Shown here piece by piece: positions 26,801 through 37,061 of a stretch of DNA of 64,000 nucleotides (position 1 is the stretch's first letter; the number at the start of each line of letters is the position of its first letter). The notes below the pieces were generated by a model, which saw only the letters and a list, made by a program, of their open reading frames with translations, did not search any database and was not told where the DNA came from. A program made the position numbers and the translations under genes. Source of the stretch: Drosophila pseudoobscura (lineage: Eukaryota > Arthropoda > Insecta > Diptera > Drosophilidae); the NCBI RefSeq assembly GCF_009870125.1, contig NC_046680.1, forward strand, positions 4,712,001 to 4,776,000. The letters are read 5' to 3'.

Positions 26801-29800
26801 TCTCAAGCTGTGCTCAACTTTCATTTGACATTGAGAGGCTGATTGAATTCAATTCTTTCCTCTTTTTTTTTGCATTCAAAAACAAGAGAATAATACAAAA
26901 ATGTAGCCCAAAACTATTTTGCATAATTGGGCGTGTGTGTGGTAGACGAGGCGACTGTGTCACACCCACCATAATAATAATAGCGGCAAAAAAAAAAAAA
27001 ACAATCCCTAACAATATCTCGGCTTGTGTATCGCAAATGCAATTTCATATTCATTAAAATTAATTGCTCCTTGATTGCCCCATTCGTTGTAGATGGAGCA
27101 GAAATTTAACATGCAGAACACTCAAACAGATGTACAATTTACATGCACACATACGCACACACACACACACATGCCCGTGCAATCCACAGTTCGAATCTGT
27201 ACAGATTGCCCAGCACAGCATGTCAAATGTGAGACAGCGACAGGGAGACAGGCGGACAGATGGAGAGACGAAGAGACGGAGAACAGCGCGGGACGGACGC
27301 AGTCGCCGTGGAGCAGCAGCAGTGGAAAGAGCAACAGCCGCATACCCGCATACCCGCAATATAATTTAACGAATAATGCAGAGTAATTAATACAGCTATC
27401 ATCTTCTCTTCAAGGGGAAACTGCTTCTTTTCTCTTCTCAGATTACCTCGTCTGCGTGTGTGGGAGCAGGACAAAGAGAGGCTTGGCATTCATCAACAGT
27501 TTTGCGAGAGACTTCAGCATTCACTTAACTGTAATTAAAGCTACCCAAGGTGTCAGATGGGCAGGGGAATAAGCGATGACTTCGGTGCAGGCTAAACGAG
27601 ACGCTCTCTGCTTTCCATCAAGCTTTAGCTCCGAACAACACTTTGATTCGTGCTTGCAGCCTCGTTCGATAAGTACACACACAGAGAGAGCGCAGAACAA
27701 GAGCATCTCTCTCTTGAGCAGCAGCAAAGAGAGCACGTGCCTGCAATATAGCCCCCTCCCCTCCAATAGCACATGTCAGCTCAAAGAAATCCATTTCCCA
27801 GCACTCGTATGTGGGCTCCTTTTGTTCTTTCCGCTCTGAAGGACCTTGCACTAGTTACCCACGGCCTGGCGGCTTCATCCTGCTCACATCCTGTTAGCCA
27901 TAACGTAACGCCACACACAGAGTGCATTGTGAGCTGTCTGTTCGATTTGCAGTCGAGAGGCATAACCTTGAATGTGGCTTTTAGACATTTTCAAACGAGC
28001 AAACAATGCGAACGGCCAAGAGAGAGGGGGAGGCGTAGGGGGAGGGGGAGAGAAAAAACTGCTGTATATTGTCATAGAACTGGCAACACATTGCGTCAGC
28101 TGCGAATGCTGCCATAAATAAAAACTCATTAGCTCTGGCCTATACCAACACGCGTTTACGCTTGGGTGTGTGTGCACTCGTGGGGATGTCTGTATCTATT
28201 CTTACGTCTTACAAGCCACACAAAATCGAGATACCACAAAATGCGAAAACCTGGAGCGTTTAAGCCTTAGGGCAAAGGTCACAGACTATAATTAGGAAAC
28301 ATTCGAAAGGAAAAACGTGAAAATAAAAGGGAAACAAAAACAAAAAGCTGCGCCCAACGTGGGGCTCGAACCCACGACCCTGAGATTAAGAGTCTCATGC
28401 TCTACCGACTGAGCTAGCCGGGCACCTGAGAACGGTGAAATCCAATGGCTAGCAAGGAGATAAGAACCTTATGTACTACCATATGTACTATAGATAATTA
28501 TATGCATCAACAATTGATTCTCGATAGAAGACAGGAAAACTCTTCTACGCATTAAATTATGCTATGTTATAGCAGTTCCCCAAGGAACTTTAAGAACTTA
28601 ACTTAACTTCGATGTACCGACATAATATTACGGTTGAAAACAGAGTACATATATGCACCGAAAACTGGTCCATGGTCTTGCATACATAAAATATGTGTCG
28701 ATTAAGTGCTTTTTATACAACAGGTTATTCATTCGAAATTGATTGAGCCCGACATTAGGTCAATTGGAATTTTATTTCCATTTTAAGTAAAATATAGTTT
28801 TACGCAACAGAAAAATGACAAAAGAAAAAAACGTCGCCCAACGTGGGGCTCGAACCCACGACCCTGAGATTAAGAGTCTCATGCTCTACCGACTGAGCTA
28901 GCCGGGCATGTAATTTAGGCCAAAACATATATCCACAAGGAATATTCGATATAGTATATAGTATATCCATTTCTATAAATATCCATTTCTATACAAAATT
29001 TTCCGAGCAGAATTTTCCTAGGATGGTATGGACATTATTTGAATGACTATCGATAGATTATCGATTATTGATTGCACTTTATTTGAAGTTTTCTTCGAAT
29101 TCGATTAATTTTAACTCCTTGATCGATCACTATGAAACAACAAGTATCTTAGGGTTTGTCGGAAAAGAATGGGCATCTATGTATGTATATATATCTGTTT
29201 AATATTCACCTATTGCTTCAAAAGATAGACCAAAAATAAATGTCGCCCAACGTGGGGCTCGAACCCACGACCCTGAGATTAAGAGTCTCATGCTCTACCG
29301 ACTGAGCTAGCCGGGCATGTGGGCCAATCGAATGCGATCCGTATCCGGCCAACACCTGCCAGGGCTGATGTCGATCTCAGTCGTGATTCCACCTCGTTCC
29401 ACTGCGCCATAATATAAATATAGGGCATCGTTCGAAATGGTTTCGACAACGCCTTTTGGCAATTTCCATTGAACTGATTGTGATCGGATAGGTAATTTCA
29501 GTTACAATTATAATGCACCCAATCCGTATATAAACGGTTCACGGCGGAACTTGTGGCTCCATCGCGAAAAATGTTGACCCATCCAAAGTGCCTCTTCGTA
29601 GTGCTCCAGCTGAGTTTCGTCTGCCTATCTCGGGCGGTCGAGTACGAGTTCCTCCTGGAAAAGGATGGTCTGATGGCGCCGTGCGAGAATCATCCGGGCA
29701 ACCCTTCAGGCTTGGATGCCCTCTTCGACATGTCCATATTGAACATAACACAGAAGACAGAGTCCACTCTGCAATTGACCGGAGATACCGTGATCGTGTG

Positions 29801-32800
29801 GCAGGATGTCGAGCCGAGCGATACCATAACGGTGAGTGCTAAACGGTCTCTTCAGCCTTTCCCATTTATAAATATCCTATTTGATCCAGCTGTTCGGACA
29901 AATCTACCAGTTCGAGCAAGGCAACTGGCAGAAGACGATGTTCTCGGCTAGCAGCAAGGACTTTTGCAAGAACATGTTCGAGAAGAATCAATACTGGTAC
30001 AAGTTCTGGACGCAAAATATCATCAACTCCAAGGACGTGAGGAAAACTTGCATCAATACCCGCGGCGTGAGCAGTCTCCATCCACAACTCCCTGTTTTCG
30101 CTCATTTCCGCCTATGTTCCTCCATTGCAGTCCGTGGTGAAGCACGAGTCCTTCGACCTGGTTCTCAAGGCCAGTGTGAACGTGCCCAATCTGGGAGGTC
30201 GCTACAAGCTGGTGGTCCTGTTCGAGGCCTTCGACAAGCGCAACGTGAAACGTCCGGTGTCGATTTGCAGCGAGTTCCGCGGTATAATCCGAAGAGTCTA
30301 AGTCTAAAGGTCTAAAAGTCATCATATATGCATGTTGAATCGGATATGTACGGTGAAATACCATTAAAATGGATCCGCTGTTCTTTAAAAGTCTAATTAT
30401 ATATGCATGTGGCATACAACATGCAACAAAATACACTTAAAGTTAAGATTGCCATCAGGTGGCGCACATCAGGGCATCAGGGCATCAGGGCATTGCAGAG
30501 CGCCCCTGCATTGCCTCTTTGTTCAGTCCATAATGGAACACCAGGAGGATAGCAAGGAAAAGTGCCGGTCGCACGACTGGTGGGCCGAGTTCTGTCAGGA
30601 CTCGGCCGTCCACGGGATGCCGTATTTGGCTAGGCGGGACCTGCACTGGGTGGAGCGCCTCTTCTGGCTGGCCATGATCCTGGCCTCGGCCTACTACGCC
30701 ATCAGCAGCTGCTACTCGCAGTGGGAGCGGTTCCGCAACAATCCGATTGTCTACGAGTACGAGTATCTCTTCGCGCTGCGCAACTTCACCTTTATCGGGC
30801 TCACATTCTGCACGACTTACGAGACGGAGGAGCAGGTGGCGAAGCTCATCAGAGAGTGAGTGTCTTTTCCAGAGACTATTCAGTTTAACAAGTCGCCATC
30901 GATCTAGCACCTGGGCAGTGGATCCCACTCAGGACCCCGCCAAGGCTGCCTACTACAAAGAGTTCCTTTATGTGCTGAATCGCTTGCGGTACAACAATTT
31001 GGAGACCCTGAAGCCCTTCGAGAACGACACCACTCTGAGCAATCTCGCCTATGTGGACATGCTGCTGGCGCTGCAGGAGAAAGTCCTGCCCAGTCCCAGA
31101 CCTGTCCTCATGGCGCCCATCGTCACGGAGGTGGGTCTCTGCCAGTCCACGAGCCAATTGACGCGCTACGGCAATCCCTATGGCAGGCTGTGAGTTCTCC
31201 TTGCACTCGGATTTCTTCCGTCGCTAGCCTCTCGGTCTCTTCCAGAGAAACCCTGAACGTAACGCCTGTGCGGCAGTGCGGCTTCTTCAACGAATGCCAG
31301 TTTATGCACAAGCCCTTCAACAGCATCCAGACCCATGTGTTTCTGGTGAGCGCCAGCATCTCTGGGGAAAAAATCGACTCCATTTTCATGCTCTTTCGCA
31401 GTATATGCACGATGTCAATGAACTGATGCTGCCCCACGACCGACGCACCATCACCTTCGACGCCAAGACCAAGAGCTCCTACGTCCTCAAGCTGCTGATT
31501 AGCTCCATTTCGGCGGACAGGGAAGTGCGCAACCTGCCGGTGGCCTATCGGAAGTGTCGCTATCACGACGAGAACAATCTCCGGTACTACAGCGTGAGTT
31601 TCCATCAAGGTCGGCTCGTTCTTGAACGGGACTCCCAAGCCCTGATCTCTCTCTGTGTACAGCCCTACCATCCGAGCCTGTGTCGTCTTGAGTGCCGCAT
31701 CAACTGGGCCCTGAGCATGTGCCATTGCAAGCCCTTCTTTTATGCGGCTGCCCCACAGGCCCCCATCTGCAATGTGACCGGAATGCTCTGCCTGGCCGAA
31801 TCCAATTGGCTGGAAAGGCCCTGCCACTGCTTCTCCCTGTGTCGAGAGACAACGTACAGCATCATCGAGGAGTACGAACAGAGCGGAGTGAGTATCCCCC
31901 CGAAGGCATCCAACAAACTGCGATTTATATATCTTCTCGTTCTCAGGGCGATCAGAGCTACGTGGGCGAGCAGTTCGAGCGGACGATCATCATTAAGCTG
32001 GAACTGCCCAAGATGGGGATGAAGCGTCGCGTGGTCTTCAGCACGGATCAGCTGATTATGTCCTTTGGCGGAGCCATCGGACTTTTTCTAGGCGCTAGCT
32101 TCATGACCTTCTATGGTCTGATACATCTGTTATTGCACTTTCTAGTGGTCCAATGCAAATGCCGGCCCAGGATCCCCCAAGACCGTGCTCCGGATGGGAA
32201 AAGAAAGTGGTTCACCTTTAGGAAGCCATGATTTTTGAGTAAATTAACTTGATCTTTAATTTTCCTTAGCTTTAAATAAACAGTTTTGGCTTTTTTAACT
32301 CTACAAATTATTTTTAAGCTTACAACTAGTCTTCAACTTAAAATAAAACAGAAAAACAGAACTAGAAAGATTTCCTTATGACACGTACATTAGCAGAGAC
32401 ATAAAGAAATGGAATTGTTGTCAGCTTAATGACATCAAAGTGGCTGGATGGCCAAGAGCATCGTAAAGAGAGGCCCTTAAGGGGAAGCCACAAAAGTGGC
32501 TACTTGGCTTTGCAGAGAAGAAAGCCGCCATGCCACACACGTTAGCCAGGGGGAAGGGGGGAGTTCGGTTCAGTTCAGAGAGCAGGGAAATTTTCACTTT
32601 TTGCGGAAGACAGTGAAGCAACAACTGCAGTGGAAAATCACTTTAAAGCGGAGATTTCCATTTCTCAAATGTGACAATTTGGCTCGGCTCCGAGGGGAGT
32701 CTTGGGGGAGTTTGTGGTGTCTTCAATTTACACACATTCGTCCATACTTGGCCAAAAGCCGAGTGCAGTCAGCGAAGCGAAACATAATTGTTGGTAAAGC

Positions 32801-35460
32801 TAACAACCTTTAAAGTTTTGCTTAATTTTAGTTTCTTTGGCGTTGCGTGTTCCTTGGCGCGGATTGAACCTGGATCGGAAAATTAGAAGCTTTTCAATTG
32901 CCGGCTGGAAGAAGCCGTTAGGAAACCAATTCATAAATAAGAATTAGCAAATAATGTAAACAACAGACAACAACAAAAAAAGGAACGCTGTTTTCGTTCC
33001 TTTACGCTTATTATGGAAATTATAATGGCTAGATCCAAGAAGTTCTCTGTTTCTGGCATAAATTTGTTCTGGTCTGTTGCCAAAAAATAAATTAAGACCA
33101 AAAGCCAGACGGAGAGCCAGCCAAGCAATTAAAATGGAACTAATTTTAGTGTGTGGAGTGGATGGATGGATAGATCGCTCTGTTTGGGGCTGTTTAACCT
33201 TTGGGAACACCGCCGCCTCCCTCTCTCTCTCTCTCTCTCTCTCTGTCTTGGGTTGCATCTCTTCCACATTTGTGACATTTACATTGGCATTTGGCAACTT
33301 TGCGAGAGAACAACAAAGAACCGCAGCCAACAATCTTTAGCCATGAATGAGGCCGAGCAAAGCAAAAGCCAAGAATTACTCGGTAAGATGATCCACACAC
33401 AAGCACACGGGCACACGGGCACACACTCGGGCATATTGCACACGTTCTCTCGGCATAGTATGTGTTTCTGCTCTAGTTCACACTCAGGTTGAAACGAACA
33501 ACAACAACCTCTGCACAATTGCGTGTTGAACAATTTCCAAATTTCATAAATACCAAATGCACTCGCCCGCATCAGACAACCGCAGCAACAGTGTATGTAC
33601 GATGCTCTCCACGCTCTTCGCACTTTGCTCTCCAGCCAAAAAGCTAAGTCCTACTCTCCGCGGGCAGGGTGTATTTCGATATAAGGTATGATATTTTCGC
33701 TTACTTTCTCTTCACTCATCCTCTGCGTTGTGACGACATTCACTCAAGCTAATTATGCCATTGAGAGAGAGGACTCTGGGGAGGATGCCTCACCTTGCCT
33801 AAGAGTGATGCTTAGAGGGACTTTGCTATTAATAGTAGCAGCAGCAGCAGCAGGCGGCCACAAGGCGGCACTTCTTATCTTCTTTCTTTCAACTGCAACT
33901 CCTACTCCTTCATCCTCCTCCTCCTCCTCCTCCGACCAGCCGTTAGTTTATTTTCGGGCAGACGAAACGAATTCCGACACCTGTCCAGAGAGCAATGACG
34001 AACAGACAGAGCAGCTGTCGGCAGCGAGAGCGCGGCGTACGAGAGTGTTGAATGTGCTGAAAATGTAATTTTCGTTTCCAAATGCGCTCCCACTCACACT
34101 GCATGTCAAATGAAGCAAGAGGAAAGAGCAAAGAGGAACGAGCAAAGAGGATAGAGGGGAGAGGAGAGAACTTTCTCAGAGAGCTCAACTGGAAATGCCC
34201 TTCCCATGGGAAGTCTTGGCTTGGGAATAGGCAGCTGATGATGGGGTGAAACGAGATGGGATCAGCCATTTCAGTGCATGGAAAGATCATTCTGACATTC
34301 TGCAACTACTATATAATACATAATCCCTTTAAAAGAAGGGTATAAACATATTCGTGTGGCCTTTATTCTGTTCTACTTAAAGAGAGGATGAGCCTACACG
34401 CTGGGGAATGATAATGAGGGAGAAAAAGGGAGGCAAAGTGCTTCCGAGCGGCATTCTAATGTATTACCTGCTTTAAATTCATGCCATTAGGTTCCTAATC
34501 ATTGGCAGCTGTCGGTAGTTCATCCAAGCCCAGCCCATCGGTCCCTCCCCCTCCCCCAAAGGCTCGGCTCCGCTCGGCATTAATTTAGTCTTGTTAAATG
34601 GAATTGTATACAGGCGCAATAAACATTTACTATGTACGAAAGTCAGTTGCCCCAAATGGCGTCATGAGAGCCATAAATTATTGATACCACGCAATAGACA
34701 CTTGGCAATAAAATCAATTAATAAAAAAAAAAATAACCGAAACAACCAAAATGCGCCTGGCAACGTTTCGTTCGGTTCGTTTCGTTGTGTCTCCTCAAGG
34801 GGCTTTAGATAAATGCGAAATGCGGAATGTGCGGAATTTGTCTTGTTTTTCCTCTTGCTATTCTGTAATTTAATTGCTGCTTTTGACATTAAAACAATTT
34901 TCAAAAAATACGATAATTTTCGGTATTAAAAAACTGAATTTCAAAACCCTTTTGCATTCATTTATGACTCTATATCAGAACTAAATGGTTTTTGTCTCTG
35001 ACCTTGCCTTTAATTATTTTGTTTCTTCTCTTTTTTCTGCGCTCGAGGTTTTTGTTTACACACGAGAGAATTCCGGCCAAATGCCGAGAGTTCTTGACAC
35101 ACTCTGAGACACAATTGGAGACAATGAGAACAAGTTACAGCAAAAAGCAAAAGCATAATTCCATTTTGTTTATTTTCCGAATGTTATTTGAGGCGGTTCA
35201 AAGAGACTGAGAGTCTGAGAGACAGAGAGAGAGAGAGAGAGAGAGGGAGAAAGTGTGGACGGAGATTTCCCCCAAAATTGATATGGAATTCCCAGAACAG
35301 AACCCACAGACGGAACAGAACTTTCTGTCGAAATGCTCGTGTTCGAAAGCGATTTCGAATTTCCGCTGAAACATCAAAAAGAACTCACCTTCATGTCATT
35401 GATAATCTGTTGGAAAAGACTCCCCAGAGCAGAGCTATCGCGTTCCAGACTTAGATCCAT
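6761..35460 (-). CDS. mim: Missing-in-metastasis: I-BAR and WH2 scaffold linking membrane and actin
   Basis: Coding exons in transcript order: 35460-35389, 20734-20673, 19710-19637, 17276-16822, 16751-16494, 16128-15817, optional 15541-15527, 15321-15204, 14967-14110, 13665-11728, 11010-10874, 10682-10410, 10268-9966, 9632-8048, 7420-7269, 6868-6761. All joins keep phase and total about 2234 residues if all are used; real isoforms are probably shorter. The first four exons encode an I-BAR (IMD) domain of about 220 residues, starting MDLSLERDSSALGSLFQ and containing LDKDHAKEYK-like and SSDTLRLQKKARK segments, which in the family bends membranes outward. The middle is Q/S/P-rich linker with SPPTYVNMSELANMASLKL. 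The last exon is a WH2 actin-binding motif (SLMDQIKRGAPLKRNQ). The penultimate exon has the conserved RAKTKAEFLENLNAKLAK segment. One donor (after 11728, GTTCGT) is non-consensus. Confidence 0.93.
7038..7178 (-). CDS. mim: Alternative last exon of mim lacking WH2
   Basis: Between the RAKTKAEFLENL exon (ends 7269) and the WH2 exon lies a second in-phase 3' exon. Acceptor CAG precedes 7178; the frame then runs 46 residues (NPQNLSRPSAQYRRPP, a Thr-rich tract, then IGTGTGHCDEQC) to a TAA at 7038. Joined to the CTG codon at 7269 it would give a protein without the actin-binding WH2 motif. The open frame in the correct phase and Pro/Thr-rich content favour a real alternative terminus; a chance open stretch of 46 codons is possible. 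Confidence 0.6.
   Translation of the reverse strand, partial: NPQNLSRPSAQYRRPPTYPNTTTTTSTTATTTTAIGTGTGHCDEQC
8010..8047 (-). other. mim: Possible read-through tail of the large mim exon
   Basis: If the donor at 8047-8042 (GTAAGA) is not used, the frame continues for 11 more residues (KNASRSSIDLI) to a TGA at 8010. This would make a third C-terminus by intron retention. The intron is otherwise well formed and joins in phase to 7420, so normal splicing is likelier. Confidence 0.25.
11040..11720. other. mim intron, no exon recognised
   Basis: Intron between the large Q-rich exon and the GGAGGA-encoded glycine exon. It contains GA-dinucleotide runs and the GATC run but no further in-phase exon I could support. 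Confidence 0.5.
11202..11217. repeat. GATC tetranucleotide run
   Basis: Four tandem GATC units in a mim intron. Self-complementary; no function inferred. Confidence 0.8.
15527..15541 (-). CDS. mim: Candidate 15-nt microexon of mim (KPAHV)
   Basis: Minus-strand sequence AAGCCGGCCCATGTG is preceded by a pyrimidine-rich stretch ending in TAG and followed by a perfect donor GTGAGT. It is a multiple of three, and both the upstream exon (ending 15817) and the downstream exon (starting 15321) are in phase 0, so it inserts KPAHV between PPLPV and RCSSLERP without disturbing the frame. Only transcripts can decide whether it is used. Confidence 0.55.
17277..19636. other. mim intron, non-coding
   Basis: No nested gene recognised. 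There are two GC-rich, CTCTC-rich patches near 18830-19080 and 19130-19320 and a GA-dinucleotide run near 19562-19582. Confidence 0.5.
19711..20672. other. mim intron, non-coding
   Basis: No exon seen. Contains a CCCGCA/CCCGCG hexamer run near 20055-20085. Confidence 0.5.
20735..25765. other. Left part of the large mim intron
   Basis: About 5 kb without a supportable gene. Notable local sequence: GA run at 20741-20758, GGTAAAT triplication near 22165-22190, a possible decayed repeat with a GGGTATA stretch near 23115-23140, GGCGATGGCGATGGCAAC near 23930-23960, and five CCCGT units near 25105-25140. Confidence 0.45.
25766..25771 (-). terminator. Poly(A) signal of the minus-strand CheB gene
   Basis: AATAAA on the minus strand, about 21 nt past the TAG stop at 25792. 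Confidence 0.65.
25792..26511 (-). CDS. CheB-family secreted protein (DUF1091, GM2-activator-like), CheB42b/c-like
   Basis: Three exons, 26511-26272, 26201-26025 and 25968-25792, all in phase 0, encode 197 residues. A signal peptide (MWRILFLIHVGLAGIWA) is followed by a DUF1091/MD-2-related lipid-recognition-type domain with FHYQRGNW, DFCAIMYDKDQYWFKYW and a C-terminal SFEAFDEKN segment. CheB proteins are made in small subsets of gustatory sensilla and take part in pheromone response. It resembles the plus-strand copy at 29571 in exon sizes (exon 2 is 177 nt in both) and motif spacing. A TATA box lies just upstream, and a polyadenylation hexamer lies about 25 nt after the stop. It sits antisense-neutral, on the same strand as mim, inside its intron. 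D. melanogaster has three CheB42 genes; I cannot say which of b or c this is. Confidence 0.85.
26541..26550 (-). promoter_or_regulatory. TATA box of the minus-strand CheB gene
   Basis: Minus strand reads CTATATAAAG about 30 nt upstream of the start codon at 26511, implying a very short 5' UTR. Confidence 0.7.
26552..28350. other. mim intron between CheB gene and tRNA cluster
   Basis: No gene recognised, and no remnant of a third CheB gene was seen. Contains GAGA-rich and CTCTC-rich patches (27210-27300, 27660-27740, 28015-28055). Confidence 0.5.
28351..28423 (-). tRNA. tRNA-Lys (anticodon CTT), copy 1
   Basis: Minus-strand 73-nt cloverleaf without intron. Acceptor stem GCCCGGC pairs with GTTGGGC (one G-U type mismatch), D-arm TAGCTCAGTCGG (A box), anticodon loop ACTCTTAAT with CTT, and T-arm GGTTCGAGCCC (B box). 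A Pol III terminator of two T5 runs follows at once. Sequence is identical to copies 2 and 3. Confidence 0.97.
28835..28907 (-). tRNA. tRNA-Lys (anticodon CTT), copy 2
   Basis: Identical over 73 nt to copy 1 (same A box, CTT anticodon and B box). A T7 terminator follows the 3' end on the minus strand. It shares only a few flanking bases with copy 3 (CAT before the mature 5' end). Confidence 0.97.
29244..29316 (-). tRNA. tRNA-Lys (anticodon CTT), copy 3
   Basis: Third identical 73-nt copy. A T5 terminator follows within about 10 nt of the 3' end. Its 5' side lies about 210 nt from the oppositely oriented TATA box of CheB42a. Confidence 0.97.
29527..29534 (+). promoter_or_regulatory. TATA box of CheB42a
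   Basis: TATATAAA, 37 nt upstream of the ATG at 29571. Confidence 0.7.
29571..30301 (+). CDS. CheB42a: CheB42a, secreted gustatory pheromone-response protein
   Basis: Three phase-0 exons, 29571-29831, 29890-30066 and 30131-30301, encode 202 residues. The N-terminus MLTHPKCLFVVLQLSFVCLSRA is a signal peptide. The rest is a CheB/DUF1091 domain with YQFEQGNW, DFCKNMFEKNQYWYKFW and VLFEAFDKRN, plus paired cysteines matching the neighbouring CheB copy (MAPC, DFC, TCI, SIC). In D. melanogaster CheB42a is expressed in the same male gustatory hairs as its neighbour ppk25 and modulates copulation attempts. Here ppk25 starts 231 nt after its stop on the same strand, which is the reason for naming it CheB42a. 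An in-frame GTG at 29553 extends the frame but the ATG fits the signal peptide better. Confidence 0.88.
30533..32231 (+). CDS. ppk25: Pickpocket 25, DEG/ENaC sodium-channel subunit
   Basis: Six exons: 30533-30855, 30908-31189, 31246-31345, 31402-31593, 31663-31887 and 31947-32231; joined they encode 468 residues. Layout is that of a DEG/ENaC subunit: short cytosolic N-terminus with the gating HG motif (SAVHGMPYL, residues 24-32), first membrane helix about residues 42-60, a Cys-rich extracellular domain (CRLECRINWALSMCHC, CHCFSLCRETTY), and a second helix with the GLFLGAS selectivity-filter motif. D. melanogaster ppk25 is needed in gustatory neurons for male response to female pheromone. An in-frame ATG at 30407 would add 42 residues containing a CATCAGGG repeat; the ATG at 30533 fits the family better. 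Confidence 0.92.
32275..32280 (+). terminator. Poly(A) signal of ppk25
   Basis: AATAAA 44 nt past the TGA stop. Confidence 0.7.
32285..35388. other. Right part of the large mim intron
   Basis: No exon recognised. Contains TC dinucleotide runs (33220-33245), a TCC run (33913-33935) and a GA run (35222-35247), plus GAGA/CTCTC-rich patches of unknown meaning. Confidence 0.5.
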
Positions 35461-36569
35461 TTTTCCTTAGTTTTATGTGACTTGCTCTCGATATGGTTAG
35501 GGTCGATCGAATTTCGAATTTCGAATTTCGGATTTCGTTATTCGTTCAGTTATTCGCTCGGATTGACTGGTTTCCTTCTAGATGTATGTATGTTATTCAT
35601 TCGATTACTTTTGTTTCATTTTGATTGGAAAAGCCAAGTGATGAGCGGGGGATCTGTAAAAGATGTAAACATAGTAATTTAGTACAGACGTATAAATAGA
35701 ATTACTTAACAAACTAATCTACAAGCACTTCCGAGTGGAAATCTGTGTCTCATCTGGATCATAAATTACCGGAGTTTTGTCGGCTTCTAAGGCGGGTCCG
35801 GACGAGCTCTCGTAAATAATCAGAGATGTAAAACGATGTCTTCCCAAACAAGAAATTATGCTTAATTATGACAGATGGAGAGAGGGAGTTTCCCTCTGGC
35901 GTAGGCGCAACATGGGGACTGCATTTGGGGATCGTTGACCCACATTGGGAGAGAGCTATCAGTGCCATGATTTATTGTTCATGCAGTGGGCCTAATTGTT
36001 AATTATTAATCGATAATTGATAGGAGGGGGTGGGCAGCGCCCGTCCGCCCACAGGAAGTTGCAAGTTGCGCGTCCACAGCATAAATACGAATTATCGTCG
36101 AAGCACTAGACCTGAGGCCTGAGGCCCATGCAAACGACTTTCATTAGGGAAGTGCAATAGTTGTGACCCATTTGTAAGTCGTTGGGTACGTGTCTGCTGG
36201 GGTTCTCCGCCTGTTGTACGGTTTTCGAAAGTGCGAGCCTTGAGAGCAATTAGTGCTTGAGAGGCGTCAAACGTACAGATTTTCAGAGTCAAGTTGTTGC
36301 ATTAACCTTCGACCGCGGGCCAGCCAGCCCTGAAAGAGGCCCAGGCGCGGCTCGAGTCTCAAGTCTTAATGGCCATAACTCAAGTGAGACCTGCACTTGA
36401 GGCCATATCTTACTCTTTTTGGGCTGATTATGACATTGACGGCAACTCCGAGTGAAGTTCTTATACATGTGTTTTTTTTTGTGTACATCATCAATGCATT
36501 CAGAAAGCGTCCACAATAGATACTCAAGCGTGAAGGAAGCCAAGGCACACAAATGATAAAAAGCAACAG

Positions 36570-36602
36570 CAGCAACAACAACAACAACAACAACAACAAC
36601 AA
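36570..36602. repeat. CAA microsatellite
   Basis: Near-perfect run of about ten CAA units in non-coding DNA. Confidence 0.9.
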
Positions 36603-36999
36603 CGAGTGCTGATTGCCCAGACTGCGTATCTTTTGTCTATGGGTCTAGGACTGCGGTCTGCGACTGTGGATACTCGCAGAGAAAAGCATCAGCGCCGTCA
36701 AAGAACAAGTTGTGGAAAAAGAAAGAAGGAAAGAAAACCAGCAAGCGGAGTCGAGGCTTTGCACACCCCTGAAGACCGATCGATAAACTGTTATATGTTA
36801 TATGAGCCCCTCAGGAGATCTGGGTTGCAAATCACAGACTGTGCCCATCATACCCTCCGCCAAAGGGTATGCAGCAAGCGCGCACAACAAAGTCGCGGCG
36901 AAAAGGCAGACGCACTCACACAATCGCACACAAAGGCAGACGGAGCAAGGCAGAGCGAATGGAAGTACTAAACAAGTAGACCTGCATCTTTTCTCTCTA

Positions 37000-37000
<1 letters not shown>

Positions 37001-37058
<58 letters not shown>
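37001..37058. repeat. CT microsatellite
   Basis: About 28 CT units, the longest dinucleotide run in the window. On the minus strand it is a GAGA-factor-type GA tract in the mim 5' intron. Confidence 0.95.

Positions 37059-37061
<3 letters not shown>

Noticed and set aside
28351..29316. CRISPR-like array of three 73-nt repeats
   Set aside because: The repeats are complete tRNA-Lys genes with A and B boxes and terminators, spaced by over 300 nt.
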